This document shows, one piece after another, positions 33,624 to 43,612 of a DNA stretch of 64,000 bases. How positions within the stretch are numbered: the first letter of the stretch is position 1; every line of letters begins with the position of its first letter. This stretch comes from Haloarcula japonica DSM 6131 (GTDB lineage: Archaea > Halobacteriota > Halobacteria > Halobacteriales > Haloarculaceae): the NCBI RefSeq assembly GCF_000336635.1, contig NZ_AOLY01000039.1, positions 227,035 to 291,034 of the forward strand, given 5' to 3'. Made by a program: the position numbers and the translations under genes. Below the pieces are notes generated by a model. That model was not told the DNA's origin. It searched no databases and saw nothing but the letters and a program-made list of their open reading frames with translations.

Positions 33624-34016
33624 TCAAAGCAACTGTTCGAGTTGCTGACGGCGACGGCCGAGGTCAACGTGGGCTGCCTCACCGTAGCTGGCGTCGAGTC
33701 GGTCCAGAGCCAACAGCGGGTCAACGCCCTCGCGCTCGATTCGCTCCAGCAGCGCAGTGATCTCTTCACGGTGCATCGCAAGCGAATCGAGCAATCCGAC
33801 GAGCAACACCAGCGGGACCGCTGCGCCATCGGCATCGGGAATTGCACCGTCGAGTTCCGTGAGATCAGGCACAGCAGCGGGCGGCTCCGTCTCCGGGTGA
33901 AGCGCCAGACAGGCTCGGCAGACGCTAGCCCCCGGTGCGTCTCCGGGGAGAAATTGCTGGAGGTCAGACGGAACTGGGAACGAAACGAAGTCACCACCGC
34001 AGTCGGGACAGGACAT
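33624..34016 (-). CDS. Zinc-finger protein of the DUF6276 type
   Basis: A 130-residue protein starting MSCPDCGGDFVSFPVPSDLQ. The CPDC knuckle at residues 3-6 pairs with CRAC at about residues 33-36 to form a zinc site. Between them is QFLPGDAPGASV, and the rest is helical, ending LGRRRQQLEQLL. It resembles haloarchaeal proteins I recall as DUF6276; the name is from memory. Located just downstream of atpD on the same strand, 56 bases away, so it may be read from the atp region. Function unknown. Confidence 0.75.
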   Translation of the reverse strand: MSCPDCGGDFVSFPVPSDLQQFLPGDAPGASVCRACLALHPETEPPAAVPDLTELDGAIPDADGAAVPLVLLVGLLDSLAMHREEITALLERIEREGVDPLLALDRLDASYGEAAHVDLGRRRQQLEQLL

Positions 34017-34072
34017 ACTCAAGCACGAACGGGAAAGCGCAAAAACGATACCGGTCAGGACGGGCTTCCTGT

Positions 34073-34765
34073 TCAGTCGTCAGCAGTGACTGCTTCGGGC
34101 TCTTCTTGTGCTTCCTCTTCAGCCGCGAGCGCGTCCTCTTCTTCTTCCTTCTTGGCTTTGATCTTCTTCATGCGGAAGATCTCTTCGCGCTCCTGCTCTT
34201 CGAGTTTCTGCTCGATGTACTCCTGGTTGTCGTAAAGGTCGGGCAGGAGTTTGAATTCGAGGGCGTTGACACGGCGCTTCGTGGTCTCGATCTCTTCGAG
34301 CATCTTCTTCATCGCCGTCTCGACTTCGGCGGCGAGGATGATATTTTCGAGCAGTTCCTCGTAGGCCTCGGCTGCTTCGTCGATGCGGGCCGAGGTCCCC
34401 ATGACACCGTACCCACGCTCGTCCAGTGATTTCCGGACCTTGCTGGACTCGATCTGCGGGACGACGACGCCCATGATGTTCTTGGACTGGGTCGTCAGTT
34501 CCGGGTGTTCTTTCAGTGCCGCGGCGGCCCCGCGGACAGCCACGTCGCCCTCCATCGCCCGGGCCATGTTGATCGCGCGCTGGGCCCGTTCGTAGGAACC
34601 GTCGAGGTCTTCACGGACGTCCTGTGCCTGGTCCAAGATGTCCATGAACTCCATGATGAGGCCGTCACGCTTCTTCTCCAGCGTGTCGTGCCCACGCTCG
34701 GACAGCTCGATGCGGTCCTCGATCTGCATCAGATTCTTTCGCGTGGGTTTGACGTCCTTAGCCAT
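34073..34765 (-). CDS. atpD: A-type ATP synthase subunit D
   Basis: Central-stalk subunit that couples rotation of the K ring to catalysis in the A3B3 head. The 230-residue protein is almost entirely helical, with a long N-terminal coiled coil ([20 protein letters not shown]) and a second near the C-terminus ([23 protein letters not shown]). Family segments such as GVVVPQIES and [20 protein letters not shown] are present, with an acidic tail. In most haloarchaea atpD directly follows atpB; here the bacteriorhodopsin gene separates the two. A T6 tract after bop and an AT-rich gttaac box near 34791 suggest that atpD has its own promoter. Confidence 0.95.
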   Translation of the reverse strand: MAKDVKPTRKNLMQIEDRIELSERGHDTLEKKRDGLIMEFMDILDQAQDVREDLDGSYERAQRAINMARAMEGDVAVRGAAAALKEHPELTTQSKNIMGVVVPQIESSKVRKSLDERGYGVMGTSARIDEAAEAYEELLENIILAAEVETAMKKMLEEIETTKRRVNALEFKLLPDLYDNQEYIEQKLEEQEREEIFRMKKIKAKKEEEEDALAAEEEAQEEPEAVTADD

Positions 34766-34844
34766 TACGGGTCCTTTTTCGACGTAGGCAGTTAACGGTT
34801 TCCAGTTATTACGGTCCGCGCACCGCCGCTATCGGGCTGGCAAC

Positions 34845-34850
34845 AAAAAA
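34845..34850 (-). terminator. T6 tract after bop
   Basis: Six consecutive T residues on the coding strand lie 27-32 bases after the bop stop codon. U-runs are the main archaeal termination signal, so bop transcription may end here before atpD. Confidence 0.45.
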
Positions 34851-34876
34851 CGAGGTCGTCGAACAGCAGTCGGTTG

Positions 34877-35629
34877 TTAGTCGGCCGTGGCCGTCGCGCC
34901 GGCACCAGTCGTCTCGGCCGCGCCATCGAGCACGCCGTGGCTCCGGAGCAGGATGATACCGAAGCCGACCTTGGCGGTCAGGTCGATGACCATGAAGCCG
35001 GCCGTCTCGATCCCGATACCGACGAGGCCGAGACCCTCAGTCCCGATGAGCCACCACACCGGGTACACCAACCACACGACGGTTACGAGGTTCCGTAGCG
35101 TCTTGAAGGTGCTACGCGTGTCACTGGGCAGGTCTGCGACCCGACCGGACAGCGAACTGAACAGGAAGTACAGCAGGACCAGCAGGAAGGCGGTACTGAT
35201 ACCCCACCAGACCAGCCGTTCCGCGCCGGCCGACAGCACACCACTGCCTGCGCTCAGCGTCGCGACCAGTCCGGTCCCGATCATCAGCACGTCGAGGCTG
35301 ACGAGCGAGGCGATGGTGTTGCGGTCTGCCCCCGCAAGCAACCCGAGGTCGTACAACAGCAACGGCGTGGTGAACAACCAGTCACTGTATCGCGCCCAGT
35401 AGATGGGGTGCTCCTCGCCGGCGAACTCGACGATCGTCAACCCGAAGCCAAGCGCCATCGCGAGGTAATTCACGAACGCGATTGCCGTGATCAGTATTGT
35501 CGCGATGTAGAACTTTTGCCGCCGGCTGTCGGTTTCACCCCAGCCGCGCCCGATGAAGTATAGCATGCCGAGGAACATGCCCGCTGTACCTAACCACAGC
35601 CATATTGCTTCACTCCCTGGTTCTGGCAT
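34877..35629 (-). CDS. bop: Bacteriorhodopsin (cruxrhodopsin type)
   Basis: Light-driven outward proton pump with retinal. The 250-residue protein has seven helices. Key residues corresponding to Halobacterium BR are present: Arg80 and Asp83 (acceptor) in [11 protein letters not shown], Asp94 (donor) in LLLYDLGLL, Asp216 and the Schiff-base Lys220 in DLTAKVGFG, and the proton-release glutamates Glu198 (GTEGLG) and Glu208 (IETAG). It is therefore a pump, not a sensory rhodopsin or a chloride pump (which lacks the acceptor Asp). The sequence agrees closely with Haloarcula cruxrhodopsins from memory. It lies between atpB and atpD, reading with them; its own upstream gap of 93 bases holds AT-rich boxes. 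Confidence 0.96.
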   Translation of the reverse strand: MPEPGSEAIWLWLGTAGMFLGMLYFIGRGWGETDSRRQKFYIATILITAIAFVNYLAMALGFGLTIVEFAGEEHPIYWARYSDWLFTTPLLLYDLGLLAGADRNTIASLVSLDVLMIGTGLVATLSAGSGVLSAGAERLVWWGISTAFLLVLLYFLFSSLSGRVADLPSDTRSTFKTLRNLVTVVWLVYPVWWLIGTEGLGLVGIGIETAGFMVIDLTAKVGFGIILLRSHGVLDGAAETTGAGATATAD

Positions 35630-35722
35630 AGTGCACTTTATCCTAGGTAGTCAACAGTAAACAGTCGCATACCCAAAATATGAGGTAAAAATTTCGGCCA
35701 GCCGTAGAATGTAGGCCCGTTG
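35630..35722 (-). promoter_or_regulatory. Candidate promoter region of bop
   Basis: This 93-base gap between atpB and bop contains AT-rich stretches on the coding strand (aaatttttacc and catatttt). They start 56-80 bases before the ATG, so a separate bop promoter with a leader of about 30-40 bases is possible. I see no clear copy of the Halobacterium bop upstream activator sequence. Confidence 0.4.
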
Positions 35723-37144
35723 TCAGGCTTCGGCTTCGACGGCTTCGGCGGTCTCGTCCTCGCGGTAGTGCTCCTCGATGAGGTCCTCGTCGATGCGGTT
35801 CAGCGCATCTTTCGGGAGCATCGAGAGCAGGTCCCAGCCGAGTTCGAGCGTCTCGTCGATACTGCGGGCCGTGTCGGTGCCCTGATCGACGAATTCTTCC
35901 TCGAAGCGGTCGGCGAAGTCCAGGTACTTGTTGTCCAGTTCCGACAGCGCTTCGCGACCGACGATGTTCACGAGGTCGCGCAGGTCTTCACCTTCCGCGT
36001 ACGCGGCGAAGATCTGGTCTTTCACATCGGCGTGGTCGGCGCGGGTCAGCCCCTCGCCGATACCGTCGTCCATCAGCCGTGACAGGCTCGGCAGGACGTT
36101 GATTGGCGGCTGGATGCCCTGGCTGTTGAGGTCCCGATCGATGTAGATCTGACCCTCGGTAATGTAGCCGGTCAGGTCCGGAATCGGGTGCGTGTCGTCG
36201 TCGCCCGGCATCGTCAGAATCGGGAGCTGGGTCACGGAGCCCTCGCGGCCCTCGATCCGACCGGCACGCTCGTAGAGCTGTGCCAGGTCGGTGTACATGT
36301 ATCCGGGGTAGCCACGGCGACCCGGGACCTCCTCACGTGCGGCACCGATCTCGCGCAGCGCCTCACAGTAGTTGGTCATGTCCGTCAGGATCACCAGCAC
36401 GTGGTAATCCTTCTCGAAGGCGAGGTACTCGGCGGTCGTCAGCGCCAGCCGCGGCGTGATCGTCCGTTCGACGGCCGGGTCGTCTGCGAGGTTCATGAAG
36501 ACAACGGAGCGTTCCAGCGCACCGGTACGCTCGAAGTCGTCCATGAACTCGTTTGCCTCTTCGGCCGTGATACCCATCGCACCGAAGATGACGGCGAACT
36601 CGGACCCTTCGTCGTCGTCGCCTTCCTCCTCCTCTTCCGGCACCGTTGCCTGTCGCGCGATCTGGAGCGCCAGGTCGTTGTGTGGCAGGCCGGAGGCGGA
36701 GAAGATCGGCAGCTTCTGGCCTCGGACGAGCGTGTTCATGCCGTCGATGGCTGAGACACCCGTCTGGATGAACTCTTCAGGGTACTCCCGGGAGAACGGG
36801 TTGATTGCCTCGCCGACGATGTCGCGGCGTTCGTCGGGGACGATCTCGGGGCCACCGTCGATGGGCTGGCCGGTCCCGTCCATGACCCGCCCGAGGAGGT
36901 CCTCGGTGACGGGCATCTTCATCGTCTCGCCGAGGAAGCGAACCGAGGCATCGCGGTCGATACCTTCGGTGCCCTCGAACACCTGAATGGCGACGTAGTC
37001 GCTCGCGGATTCGAGCACCTGGCCACGGCGGGTCTCGCCGTCGCTGAGCTCGATTTCGACGATGTCGTCGTAGCCGACCGGTTCGTCGGTCTCGACGAAC
37101 ACCAGCGGTCCGCTGATCTCCGTGATTGTCTGATACTCTTTCAT
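35723..37144 (-). CDS. atpB: A-type ATP synthase subunit B
   Basis: Non-catalytic nucleotide-binding subunit of the A3B3 head. The 473-residue protein starts [20 protein letters not shown] and has an ATPase fold without a classical Walker A; the equivalent loop reads [21 protein letters not shown] typical ATP-synthase B signature is [14 protein letters not shown] at about residue 350. The family ISGPLVFVE beginning marks the start at 37144. It lies two bases after atpA on the minus strand, indicating close coupling, and is the last gene of the compact block before bop. Confidence 0.96.
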   Translation of the reverse strand: MKEYQTITEISGPLVFVETDEPVGYDDIVEIELSDGETRRGQVLESASDYVAIQVFEGTEGIDRDASVRFLGETMKMPVTEDLLGRVMDGTGQPIDGGPEIVPDERRDIVGEAINPFSREYPEEFIQTGVSAIDGMNTLVRGQKLPIFSASGLPHNDLALQIARQATVPEEEEEGDDDEGSEFAVIFGAMGITAEEANEFMDDFERTGALERSVVFMNLADDPAVERTITPRLALTTAEYLAFEKDYHVLVILTDMTNYCEALREIGAAREEVPGRRGYPGYMYTDLAQLYERAGRIEGREGSVTQLPILTMPGDDDTHPIPDLTGYITEGQIYIDRDLNSQGIQPPINVLPSLSRLMDDGIGEGLTRADHADVKDQIFAAYAEGEDLRDLVNIVGREALSELDNKYLDFADRFEEEFVDQGTDTARSIDETLELGWDLLSMLPKDALNRIDEDLIEEHYREDETAEAVEAEA

Positions 37145-37146
37145 TG

Positions 37147-38907
37147 TTAGTACAGCTCCCGCAGTTGAGACTCGATTTCGTCTTCGAGGTCGTCGATGTA
37201 CTCGTTCCAGTCCTCTTGGACACCGATACGGTTGAGCCGCGGTGCGGCGTCGATGTCGGTGATCTCCTCGACGGGGACACCGGCATCCAGTGCCTCGAAG
37301 GCCGCATCGTTGTACGTCTTGGCGGCATCCATGATGCGGTAGGTCTTCTCGGGCTCACAGAACGTATCCACGTCGTGGAAGGCGTTCTGCTGGAGCCACG
37401 CCTCGCGCAGGTAGCGGGCGATCTCGAGCGTCAGCTGCTGGTCTTCCGGCAGCGCGTCCTTCCCGACGAGCTGGACAATCTCCTGCAGTTCCGCTTCCTC
37501 GTCCAGCGTGTCGATAGCCCACTGGCGCGTCTCCGGCCAGTCGGCGCGGACGTTGTCCTCGAACCACGGGTCGAGCTGGTCGCGGTACAGCGAGTACGAC
37601 TCGTTCCAGTTGATAGAGGGGAAGTGCCGGCGTTCGGCAAGGTCCGCGTCCAGCGCCCAGAACGTCTTGACAATACGCAGCGTGTTCTGGGTGACTGGCT
37701 CCGAGAAGTCCCCGCCAGGCGGCGAGACGGCCCCGATGACCGAGACGGACCCCTCTGTGCCGTTGATGTTCTCGAAGTAGCCGGCACGCTCGTAGAACTC
37801 GCTCAGCCGAGCGGAGAGGTATGCGGGGTACCCCTCCTCGCCAGGCATCTCTTCGAGTCGGGACGAAATCTCACGCATGGCCTCGGCCCACCGGGAGGTG
37901 GAGTCGGCCATCAGCGCGACGTCGTACCCCATGTCGCGGAAGTACTCCGCGATGGTGATCCCCGTGTACACACAGGACTCACGCGCCGCGACGGGCATGT
38001 TCGACGTGTTCGCAATGAGGCAGGTCCGGTCCATCAGCGCGTTGCCGGTGGTCGGGTCCTCAAGCTCCGGGAAGTCCTCGATGACCTCGGTCATCTCGTT
38101 GCCACGCTCGCCACAGCCGACGTAGACGACGATGTCCGCGTCGGCCCACTTGGCGAGCTGGTGCTGCGTGACCGTCTTCCCGGACCCGAACGGGCCGGGA
38201 ATAGCGGCCGTCCCGCCTTTCGCAATCGGGAACAGGCCGTCGAGAACGCGCTGGCCCGAGATGAGCGGTTCCGTCGGGGTTTCCTTCTCGACGGTCGGTC
38301 GCTGCTGGCGCACCGGCCACTCCTGGTGCATCTGGATCTCCTCGCCGCTGTCCAGTTCGACGACCGTCTCCTCGACGTTGAAGTTGCCCGATTCGATGGC
38401 GACGACCTCGCCACCCTCGGAGTCGGGCGGGACCATCACTTTGTGGTCGATACTCGGTGTCTCGGGGACGGTGCCGACGATGTCGCCGGCCTCGACCGCG
38501 TCGCCTTCCTCGACTTCAGGGGTGAACTCCCAGGTCTTCTCCAGGTCGATTCCCGGCGCGTCGACACCGCGGTCGAGGAACGCCGACCCCATCTTCTCTT
38601 CGAGCACGTCGAGCGGGCGCTGGACACCATCGTAGATGGCGTCGAGCATACCCGGCCCGAGGTCTACGGAGAGCGGCGAGCCCGTCCCTTCGACGGGTTC
38701 GCCGGGGGAGACACCGGAGGTCTCCTCGTACACCTGAATCGTGGTGATGTTTCCTTCGATCTCGATGACCTCGCCCATCAGCCCTTCCGAGCCGACGTAA
38801 ACGACGTCGTTCATCCGGGCGTCGAGGTCCCGAGCCGTTACGACCGGTCCCGAGACGCTTTCGATAATGCCGTCCTCGCGGACGTCTGTGTCTGTTGCTT
38901 GACTCAT
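37147..38907 (-). CDS. atpA: A-type ATP synthase catalytic subunit A
   Basis: Catalytic subunit that makes ATP. In the 586-residue protein the Walker A motif [20 protein letters not shown] is near residues 228-247, preceded by a non-homologous insert region typical of A/V-type catalytic subunits. Walker B and the catalytic Glu lie around [20 protein letters not shown]. Later, [20 protein letters not shown] and [17 protein letters not shown] are family segments. No intein is seen. It starts two bases after the atpF stop. Confidence 0.96.
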   Translation of the reverse strand: MSQATDTDVREDGIIESVSGPVVTARDLDARMNDVVYVGSEGLMGEVIEIEGNITTIQVYEETSGVSPGEPVEGTGSPLSVDLGPGMLDAIYDGVQRPLDVLEEKMGSAFLDRGVDAPGIDLEKTWEFTPEVEEGDAVEAGDIVGTVPETPSIDHKVMVPPDSEGGEVVAIESGNFNVEETVVELDSGEEIQMHQEWPVRQQRPTVEKETPTEPLISGQRVLDGLFPIAKGGTAAIPGPFGSGKTVTQHQLAKWADADIVVYVGCGERGNEMTEVIEDFPELEDPTTGNALMDRTCLIANTSNMPVAARESCVYTGITIAEYFRDMGYDVALMADSTSRWAEAMREISSRLEEMPGEEGYPAYLSARLSEFYERAGYFENINGTEGSVSVIGAVSPPGGDFSEPVTQNTLRIVKTFWALDADLAERRHFPSINWNESYSLYRDQLDPWFEDNVRADWPETRQWAIDTLDEEAELQEIVQLVGKDALPEDQQLTLEIARYLREAWLQQNAFHDVDTFCEPEKTYRIMDAAKTYNDAAFEALDAGVPVEEITDIDAAPRLNRIGVQEDWNEYIDDLEDEIESQLRELY

Positions 38908-38909
38908 GG

Positions 38910-39233
38910 TTAGTCCTCGTCCATCAGGTCGATACCGATGGCTCGCTTGATCTGTTCACGCAGTCCGCCGCTCCCAGTGCCGCCGCCGAGCGTGACCATC
39001 ACCGGTTCGACACTCGTCTCCGCGTCCTGCCTGACACCGCGTGAGAGATGCGACAGGTCGTCGTCGTGCATCACGACGATACCGACGTCGTCGTCGTTGA
39101 GCATCTCCTCGACGGCGTCGTCGAGCTGCTCGTCTTTCTCGTCGGAAGGCACGTCCGCGAACTTGCGGACGCCAGCTAGCCGAAAGCCCGTCGTGAACTC
39201 CGGGCTTCCGATGACAGCTATCTCCTGGCTCAT
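38910..39233 (-). CDS. atpF: A-type ATP synthase subunit F
   Basis: Small central-stalk subunit that binds subunit D, 107 residues. It starts [20 protein letters not shown], with the Rossmann-like [10 protein letters not shown] motif typical of AtpF/NtpF, a middle segment [20 protein letters not shown], and a C-terminal helix ([13 protein letters not shown]). Its ATG overlaps the atpC stop by four bases (ATGA), which indicates translational coupling. Confidence 0.94.
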   Translation of the reverse strand: MSQEIAVIGSPEFTTGFRLAGVRKFADVPSDEKDEQLDDAVEEMLNDDDVGIVVMHDDDLSHLSRGVRQDAETSVEPVMVTLGGGTGSGGLREQIKRAIGIDLMDED

Positions 39234-40303
39234 AGTATCACCAGCTCCTGTTCGATTTCGTCGGGGCCGAGGCCGGCCTCGCGACCGCGGGCGATGGCCC
39301 TGATGTTGTCGACCTCGCGTTCCTTTTTGAGAACGTAGGACAACACGGGACAGACCGACAGCGGATAGCGGTTCGAGAGCCGGTCGGCGTATTCGAGTAG
39401 CGCCGCGTCCAGCGCCCGCTCGAAGTCGATGAGGTTGTCGGCCTCTTCAAGCGCCGACAGGGCCTGATCGAGGTCGTCGCCGTACTTACTCTCGCGAACA
39501 GCGCTGACCAGCTGATCGAGATTCGTCGACAGCTGTGCGACCTCCTGTGCGTCGAACAGCTGGCCGCCCTCGATGAAGTACTCGGAGGGGTCGATGTCCG
39601 CGCCGCTGCGGGCCAGACGGAGTGCGTTCCGGAGGTTGCGGAAGTCGACTTCCGTCTCCAGGAACTCGACGTACAGCCCGGTCGGGCTGTCAATCTCCGG
39701 ATTGTCCGGCAAGCCGGACAGCAGTGTTTCGTAGAAGGCGCGGTCGAGCGCGTTCTCCAGCGGCACGAGAACGCCGCTTTCCTCGTACACGTCGAACGCT
39801 TCGGCCAGCGATTCGCCGAAGATGGTGTCGTCGAGTTGCTCGACGACTTCCTCGATAGAACCGGCGTTCAGCAGGTCCTCGACGCGCCGGTCAGTGAACT
39901 CACCGGCCCGGATGAGGTCGTCTTCGACCTCGGTCCGTTCGGCGTCGGAGTAGAGCCCGCGGATGACGGTCTTGACGTTCCACACGTCGAACTTCCGCAG
40001 GTACCGGGCAATGTAGTCGTACAGCGCCCCCTCGGACCAGCGAAGCAGGTCGTCGAAGTGTTTCGCGAGGTTGCGGTTCAGCGCGTACTCGACGAGGTCG
40101 ACGCCGTCGTACCGGGAGCCGAGCGCGTTCATTTCGGTCTCGTACTCCGTTTCCTCCATGAAGCGGGCGATTTCGCCCGTCCCCATGCGGACCAGCTTCC
40201 GGTAGTCGTCATCGTCGAACAGGGACGCGCTGCGGGCACGAACCCGTGCGATGACGTACTCGTAGTTGCTTCCCTGGCCGCTCGTTCCCGTTCGCGAACT
40301 CAT
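39230..40303 (-). CDS. atpC: A-type ATP synthase subunit C
   Basis: Funnel-shaped subunit linking the central stalk to the K ring. The 357-residue protein begins with MSSRTGTSGQGSNYEYVIARVRAR, of which YEYVIARVRARSASLF is the family start. It is entirely helical with the three repeated helical bundles of the family; the C-terminus KEREVDNIRAIARGREAG is a conserved signature. The gene overlaps atpE upstream and atpF downstream by four bases each. Confidence 0.95.
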   Translation of the reverse strand: MSSRTGTSGQGSNYEYVIARVRARSASLFDDDDYRKLVRMGTGEIARFMEETEYETEMNALGSRYDGVDLVEYALNRNLAKHFDDLLRWSEGALYDYIARYLRKFDVWNVKTVIRGLYSDAERTEVEDDLIRAGEFTDRRVEDLLNAGSIEEVVEQLDDTIFGESLAEAFDVYEESGVLVPLENALDRAFYETLLSGLPDNPEIDSPTGLYVEFLETEVDFRNLRNALRLARSGADIDPSEYFIEGGQLFDAQEVAQLSTNLDQLVSAVRESKYGDDLDQALSALEEADNLIDFERALDAALLEYADRLSNRYPLSVCPVLSYVLKKEREVDNIRAIARGREAGLGPDEIEQELVIL

Positions 40304-40884
40304 TGGTCTTCGAACAGGCGGTCGCTGATTGCTTTCAGGTTGTCCTCCCAGACGTCCTCCAGGATGGAATCGAACGTGTTGTTCACACGGACTCGTGACT
40401 CGCCGCTCTCGACGACGACACCGCCGAGGCAGTCCCGCTCACCGGCGTACGTCGCGCCGTCGTAGTCATCGAGTACATCCTCGAGAAGCGACTGGTCTGA
40501 CGCACGGCCGTACACCGACAGCTCGTCGCTGTCGTCGAATTCATCGACGGCGGCGTCAAGCAGTGCGCGTGTCAGTTCCTCTCGTCGGTCCCCTTCGAGG
40601 GCCGCGAGCGCGTCCTCAACGTCGCCACGAACGTCTTCGAGGATGTCACGCCGGGCATTGAGTCGAGCCTGTTTGGCCTCGAGCTTCGCGGAGGAGAGTC
40701 GCTGCTCTCGCTCCTGCTCGATGGTCCGCTCGACCTCGGCCTCGCGTTCCTCGTGGATCTGCTCGGCGTCAGCCTCGGCGTCGGCAATAATCTCCTCGGC
40801 ACGTTCGTCGGCCGCGTCGCTAATCTCCTGAGCACGCGCGCGGGCCTCGTCGCGGATATCCTCTACGACTGTTTGAAGGCTCAT
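40300..40884 (-). CDS. atpE: A-type ATP synthase subunit E
   Basis: Peripheral-stalk subunit, 194 residues. The N-terminal half is a long charged coiled coil (EARARAQEISDAADERAEEI; REAEVERTIEQEREQR) that pairs with subunit H, and the C-terminal globular domain has VDEFDDSDELSVYGRASD and CLGGVVVESGESRVRVNNTF, which is a typical AtpE signature. ATG 40884 (MSLQTVVEDIRDEARA) is used because it is the family start; the frame extends 15 Ser-rich codons upstream that fall in the atpK gap. Confidence 0.94.
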   Translation of the reverse strand: MSLQTVVEDIRDEARARAQEISDAADERAEEIIADAEADAEQIHEEREAEVERTIEQEREQRLSSAKLEAKQARLNARRDILEDVRGDVEDALAALEGDRREELTRALLDAAVDEFDDSDELSVYGRASDQSLLEDVLDDYDGATYAGERDCLGGVVVESGESRVRVNNTFDSILEDVWEDNLKAISDRLFEDQ

Positions 40885-40906
40885 TATTGGAAAAGACGGA
40901 GTGTTG

Positions 40907-41167
40907 TTAGACGACGAAGACGACGACAAGCGCGAGAATGACGAGCGTTTCCGGCAGGACTGTCAGGATGAGTCCGCGGCCGAACATGCTCTCGTCTTCT
41001 GCGATTGCGCCGACGGCGGCGGCCCCGATCCCACGTTCCGCATACCCCGAACCGAGCGCGGCGAGTCCGACTGCGAGCGCTGCGCCGGCTGAAGCCGGAA
41101 TAGCTGGAGCACTGGCGGTACCTTCCTGCAGTACTGCGTTGACAAGGAGTGCGATGGTTTCGATCAT
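40907..41167 (-). CDS. atpK: A-type ATP synthase proteolipid subunit K
   Basis: Membrane c-ring subunit carrying protons. The 86-residue protein has two helices, about residues 28-50 and 63-86. The proton-carrying carboxylate is Glu73, in the segment VLPETLVILALV. The first helix has the small-residue pattern GAALAVGLAALGSGYAERG typical of c-ring packing. ATG 41167 (MIETIALLVNAVL) is the proper start; a longer frame upstream is unconserved. A gap of 219 bases separates it from atpI, unlike the tightly packed downstream genes. Confidence 0.94.
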   Translation of the reverse strand: MIETIALLVNAVLQEGTASAPAIPASAGAALAVGLAALGSGYAERGIGAAAVGAIAEDESMFGRGLILTVLPETLVILALVVVFVV

Positions 41168-41386
41168 GGATGTGTAGTCTCTGGAATTGCTCGTGTCCGA
41201 ACAGGCGTATGTGAATCCACGTAGTTCATAAAGCTTCCCAAAGCGGTTCGTCAGCGTGCTGTTCGGGCGGTTTAGGGGCTCAGCTGTAGTCGGTTGTGAG
41301 GGTGTCGCAGTCGACGCCCGCGGCGACATTGGCAAAACCAGCAGTAAACAGGCAACGATTAGGCCGAAAAGAGAGGAAGCGCGCGG
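41168..41386 (-). promoter_or_regulatory. Internal gap with possible atpK promoter
   Basis: 219 bases between atpI and atpK with no plausible gene. On the coding strand the box gctttatgaa lies at 41225-41234, 58-67 bases before the atpK ATG, the only good TATA candidate. A separate promoter could raise expression of the multi-copy ring subunit. Confidence 0.4.
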
Positions 41387-43612
41387 TCAGTCCTCGGTCG
41401 TGTAGTTTCGCTCGTAGCCGAACGGGTTGTACCGCTTCCCGCCGCCTTCGAAGAACTTCCCGAAGAACTCCACGTACTCGAGTCGGACGCCCTGCAGTCC
41501 GGCGCTGGTGACACCAAGCACCAGCACGAGCAGGTGGCCGATGACCAGGATGAGGACGCCGACCAGCGCGGCAGCGATGCCGGAGTGGATGAGACCGGGG
41601 AACATGATCGCTTCCGCGCCGTATTCGGAGATCGCCCACTCGGGCCCGTGCCCGATGAGGAAGTGGAACTCGCCGTCGTGCGAGTAGGCCCCGAAGAACA
41701 GGAGGTTGACCACGAAGGCCATCCCCGCCTTGGCCAGCAACACGGCGGCCAGTCGAGTGTACGACAGGACGTTCACCAGCACGTTGAGGAACTCGACGAC
41801 CTCGATGGGGTCGGCGAGTGCCAGCAACACGAGACCGGCGAAGAAGAGGACGAGCCACGCCGAGAACGGCGCACCCAGTCCCGGAATCGTGAACAGGTTA
41901 AACGCCGGAACACCCGCAAACCCGAACGACAGCGGGTTCCCGGCAAAGACGCCCTCTGAGCCGTAGAGGAAGTCGGGTGCCGCGCCGTTCGCGCCGGAGA
42001 ACACCCACGCCCAGAGCCCGAACAGCATCAGCAGCCAGGACCCGCTCTCGGTTATCGCGTCCCAGAGGCCGTGACTCAGGTTCTCGATGAAGTCGAAGAT
42101 CCAGCCCGCGGCGAGGTGGACCATTCCGGCAAGCAGGCTCACTGTCAGCCACGCCAGCGCGTAGTCGCCGTAGTGAGGCTGGAGACCCTTGTGCATCGGC
42201 GGATGGCCGTTCCAGACAATCTCTCCGAGCTGGTGGAGCCCGAAGACTTCGCCGTACAGCACACCGAACAGCGCGGTGAATCCGCCGGCCCACATGCCGA
42301 CGCCACCGAGACTCTTCAGCACGTCACTGTCGACCTTCGAGTACAGCCCATAGCCCAGCGCCAGGTACAGCAGCCCGTAACCGAGGTCACCGATCATGAA
42401 CCCGAAGAAGGCCGGGAACGTCAGGAAGAAGGCGACTGTCGGGTCGAACTCGCCGTATTTCGGCCGGTTGACGACCTCGACGAGGTCCTCGAAGGGTCGG
42501 ACGCCGCTCGGGTTGTCCTGAATGACCGGCGGGTCGTCGCTGCCCATCGTGATGACGCCGCCGTCAGCGACGGTTTCCTGCGGTTGGCGTTCGCTTTCCG
42601 GCTCGGGGGCATCGACGGAACTGCCGACGGGTTCGCCGCCGTTGCCACCTTCACGCTCGACTTCTTCGTGGGACTCCGCGTGACCCTCGTTATTGTACTC
42701 GGCGATCTCGATTCGGTCGATGTCGACAGCGTCGCCGACAGCACTCGAAAGCGCACGCTCGAACTCCTCATAGCGTTCGTTCGGAATCCAGCCCTCAGCG
42801 ATGAAGGCGTTTTCCGTCGTCGCGAAGGTGAGCGGCGCTTCGCCCTTCTGGGCCTCGATAGCCAGTTTCTCCTCGGCCGCGAGGAGGAACCCGGCGTGGT
42901 CGAGGCGGAGTTCGTTGAGTTCGTCCTCGACAGTCGAGAGCTTCGATTCGAGCTGTTGTTTCTCGTGTTCCAACTCTTCGAGATACGCCGTCGGGTCGCC
43001 GTCACCTTCGGGGACTTCGAGTCGGGAGAACGTCGCTCCGACGAGCGCATCCTGCAGGGCGTCTTCTTCGGCCTGTGCGAACACGGCGACGACGCCGTCC
43101 TCGGTGAACAGCTCGAACGTCTCGATGTCGCTATCTGCGAGGACAGCCTCAATCTCGTCGCTGTCACCCTCGCCGACGACGACGGACAGCGAGTCGTAGC
43201 CACGGAGCAGGTCGAGATCGATACCGAGCGTGACGAACGGCGCCATCGTGTTGATCCGGTCCTCGACGGCCCGGAGTTCGTCACGGACCTCGTCGCGCCG
43301 GTCGTCGAGTTCGTTGACCTCGGTTCGGACTGTTTCGAGTTGGTCCTCGATTGCGTCGTCTGTGACGACCCGCGTCGGACCGGCGTCCTCCTCGCTGACA
43401 GCCAGAATGGATTGCAGCGAGCGGACCGTGACGAGCTTGTCCGAGACCTCGTTGGTTCCGTCGAGCGAGTTCCCGGGTTCGAATCCGTCCCAGGAGCCGT
43501 CGTACTCGGTGACGTGGAGCATATCGAGGTCGTGGACGGCCTCAATAGTCTGCTCCATCGCGCGTTTCGACCCCGTCACCGAGACGCGGCACATCTTCTC
43601 AGGTCTGAGCAT
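41387..43612 (-). CDS. atpI: A-type ATP synthase subunit I (a-like subunit)
   Basis: Stator membrane subunit that forms the proton half-channels against the K ring. The 741-residue protein has a large cytoplasmic N-terminal half with coiled coils (AYLEELEHEKQQLESKLSTV at about 210-229), an acidic low-complexity insert around residues 325-360, and about seven to eight helices from about residue 398 on. The essential Arg facing the ring lies in LSYTRLAAVLLAKAG in the later membrane region. Length is usual for archaeal/haloarchaeal subunit I. Its start overlaps the atpH stop by 14 bases. Confidence 0.95.
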   Translation of the reverse strand: MLRPEKMCRVSVTGSKRAMEQTIEAVHDLDMLHVTEYDGSWDGFEPGNSLDGTNEVSDKLVTVRSLQSILAVSEEDAGPTRVVTDDAIEDQLETVRTEVNELDDRRDEVRDELRAVEDRINTMAPFVTLGIDLDLLRGYDSLSVVVGEGDSDEIEAVLADSDIETFELFTEDGVVAVFAQAEEDALQDALVGATFSRLEVPEGDGDPTAYLEELEHEKQQLESKLSTVEDELNELRLDHAGFLLAAEEKLAIEAQKGEAPLTFATTENAFIAEGWIPNERYEEFERALSSAVGDAVDIDRIEIAEYNNEGHAESHEEVEREGGNGGEPVGSSVDAPEPESERQPQETVADGGVITMGSDDPPVIQDNPSGVRPFEDLVEVVNRPKYGEFDPTVAFFLTFPAFFGFMIGDLGYGLLYLALGYGLYSKVDSDVLKSLGGVGMWAGGFTALFGVLYGEVFGLHQLGEIVWNGHPPMHKGLQPHYGDYALAWLTVSLLAGMVHLAAGWIFDFIENLSHGLWDAITESGSWLLMLFGLWAWVFSGANGAAPDFLYGSEGVFAGNPLSFGFAGVPAFNLFTIPGLGAPFSAWLVLFFAGLVLLALADPIEVVEFLNVLVNVLSYTRLAAVLLAKAGMAFVVNLLFFGAYSHDGEFHFLIGHGPEWAISEYGAEAIMFPGLIHSGIAAALVGVLILVIGHLLVLVLGVTSAGLQGVRLEYVEFFGKFFEGGGKRYNPFGYERNYTTED

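Noticed and set aside
37126..38913. Plus-strand open frame of about 595 codons over atpA
   Set aside because: It is antisense to atpA, whose catalytic motifs are intact, so it is a shadow.
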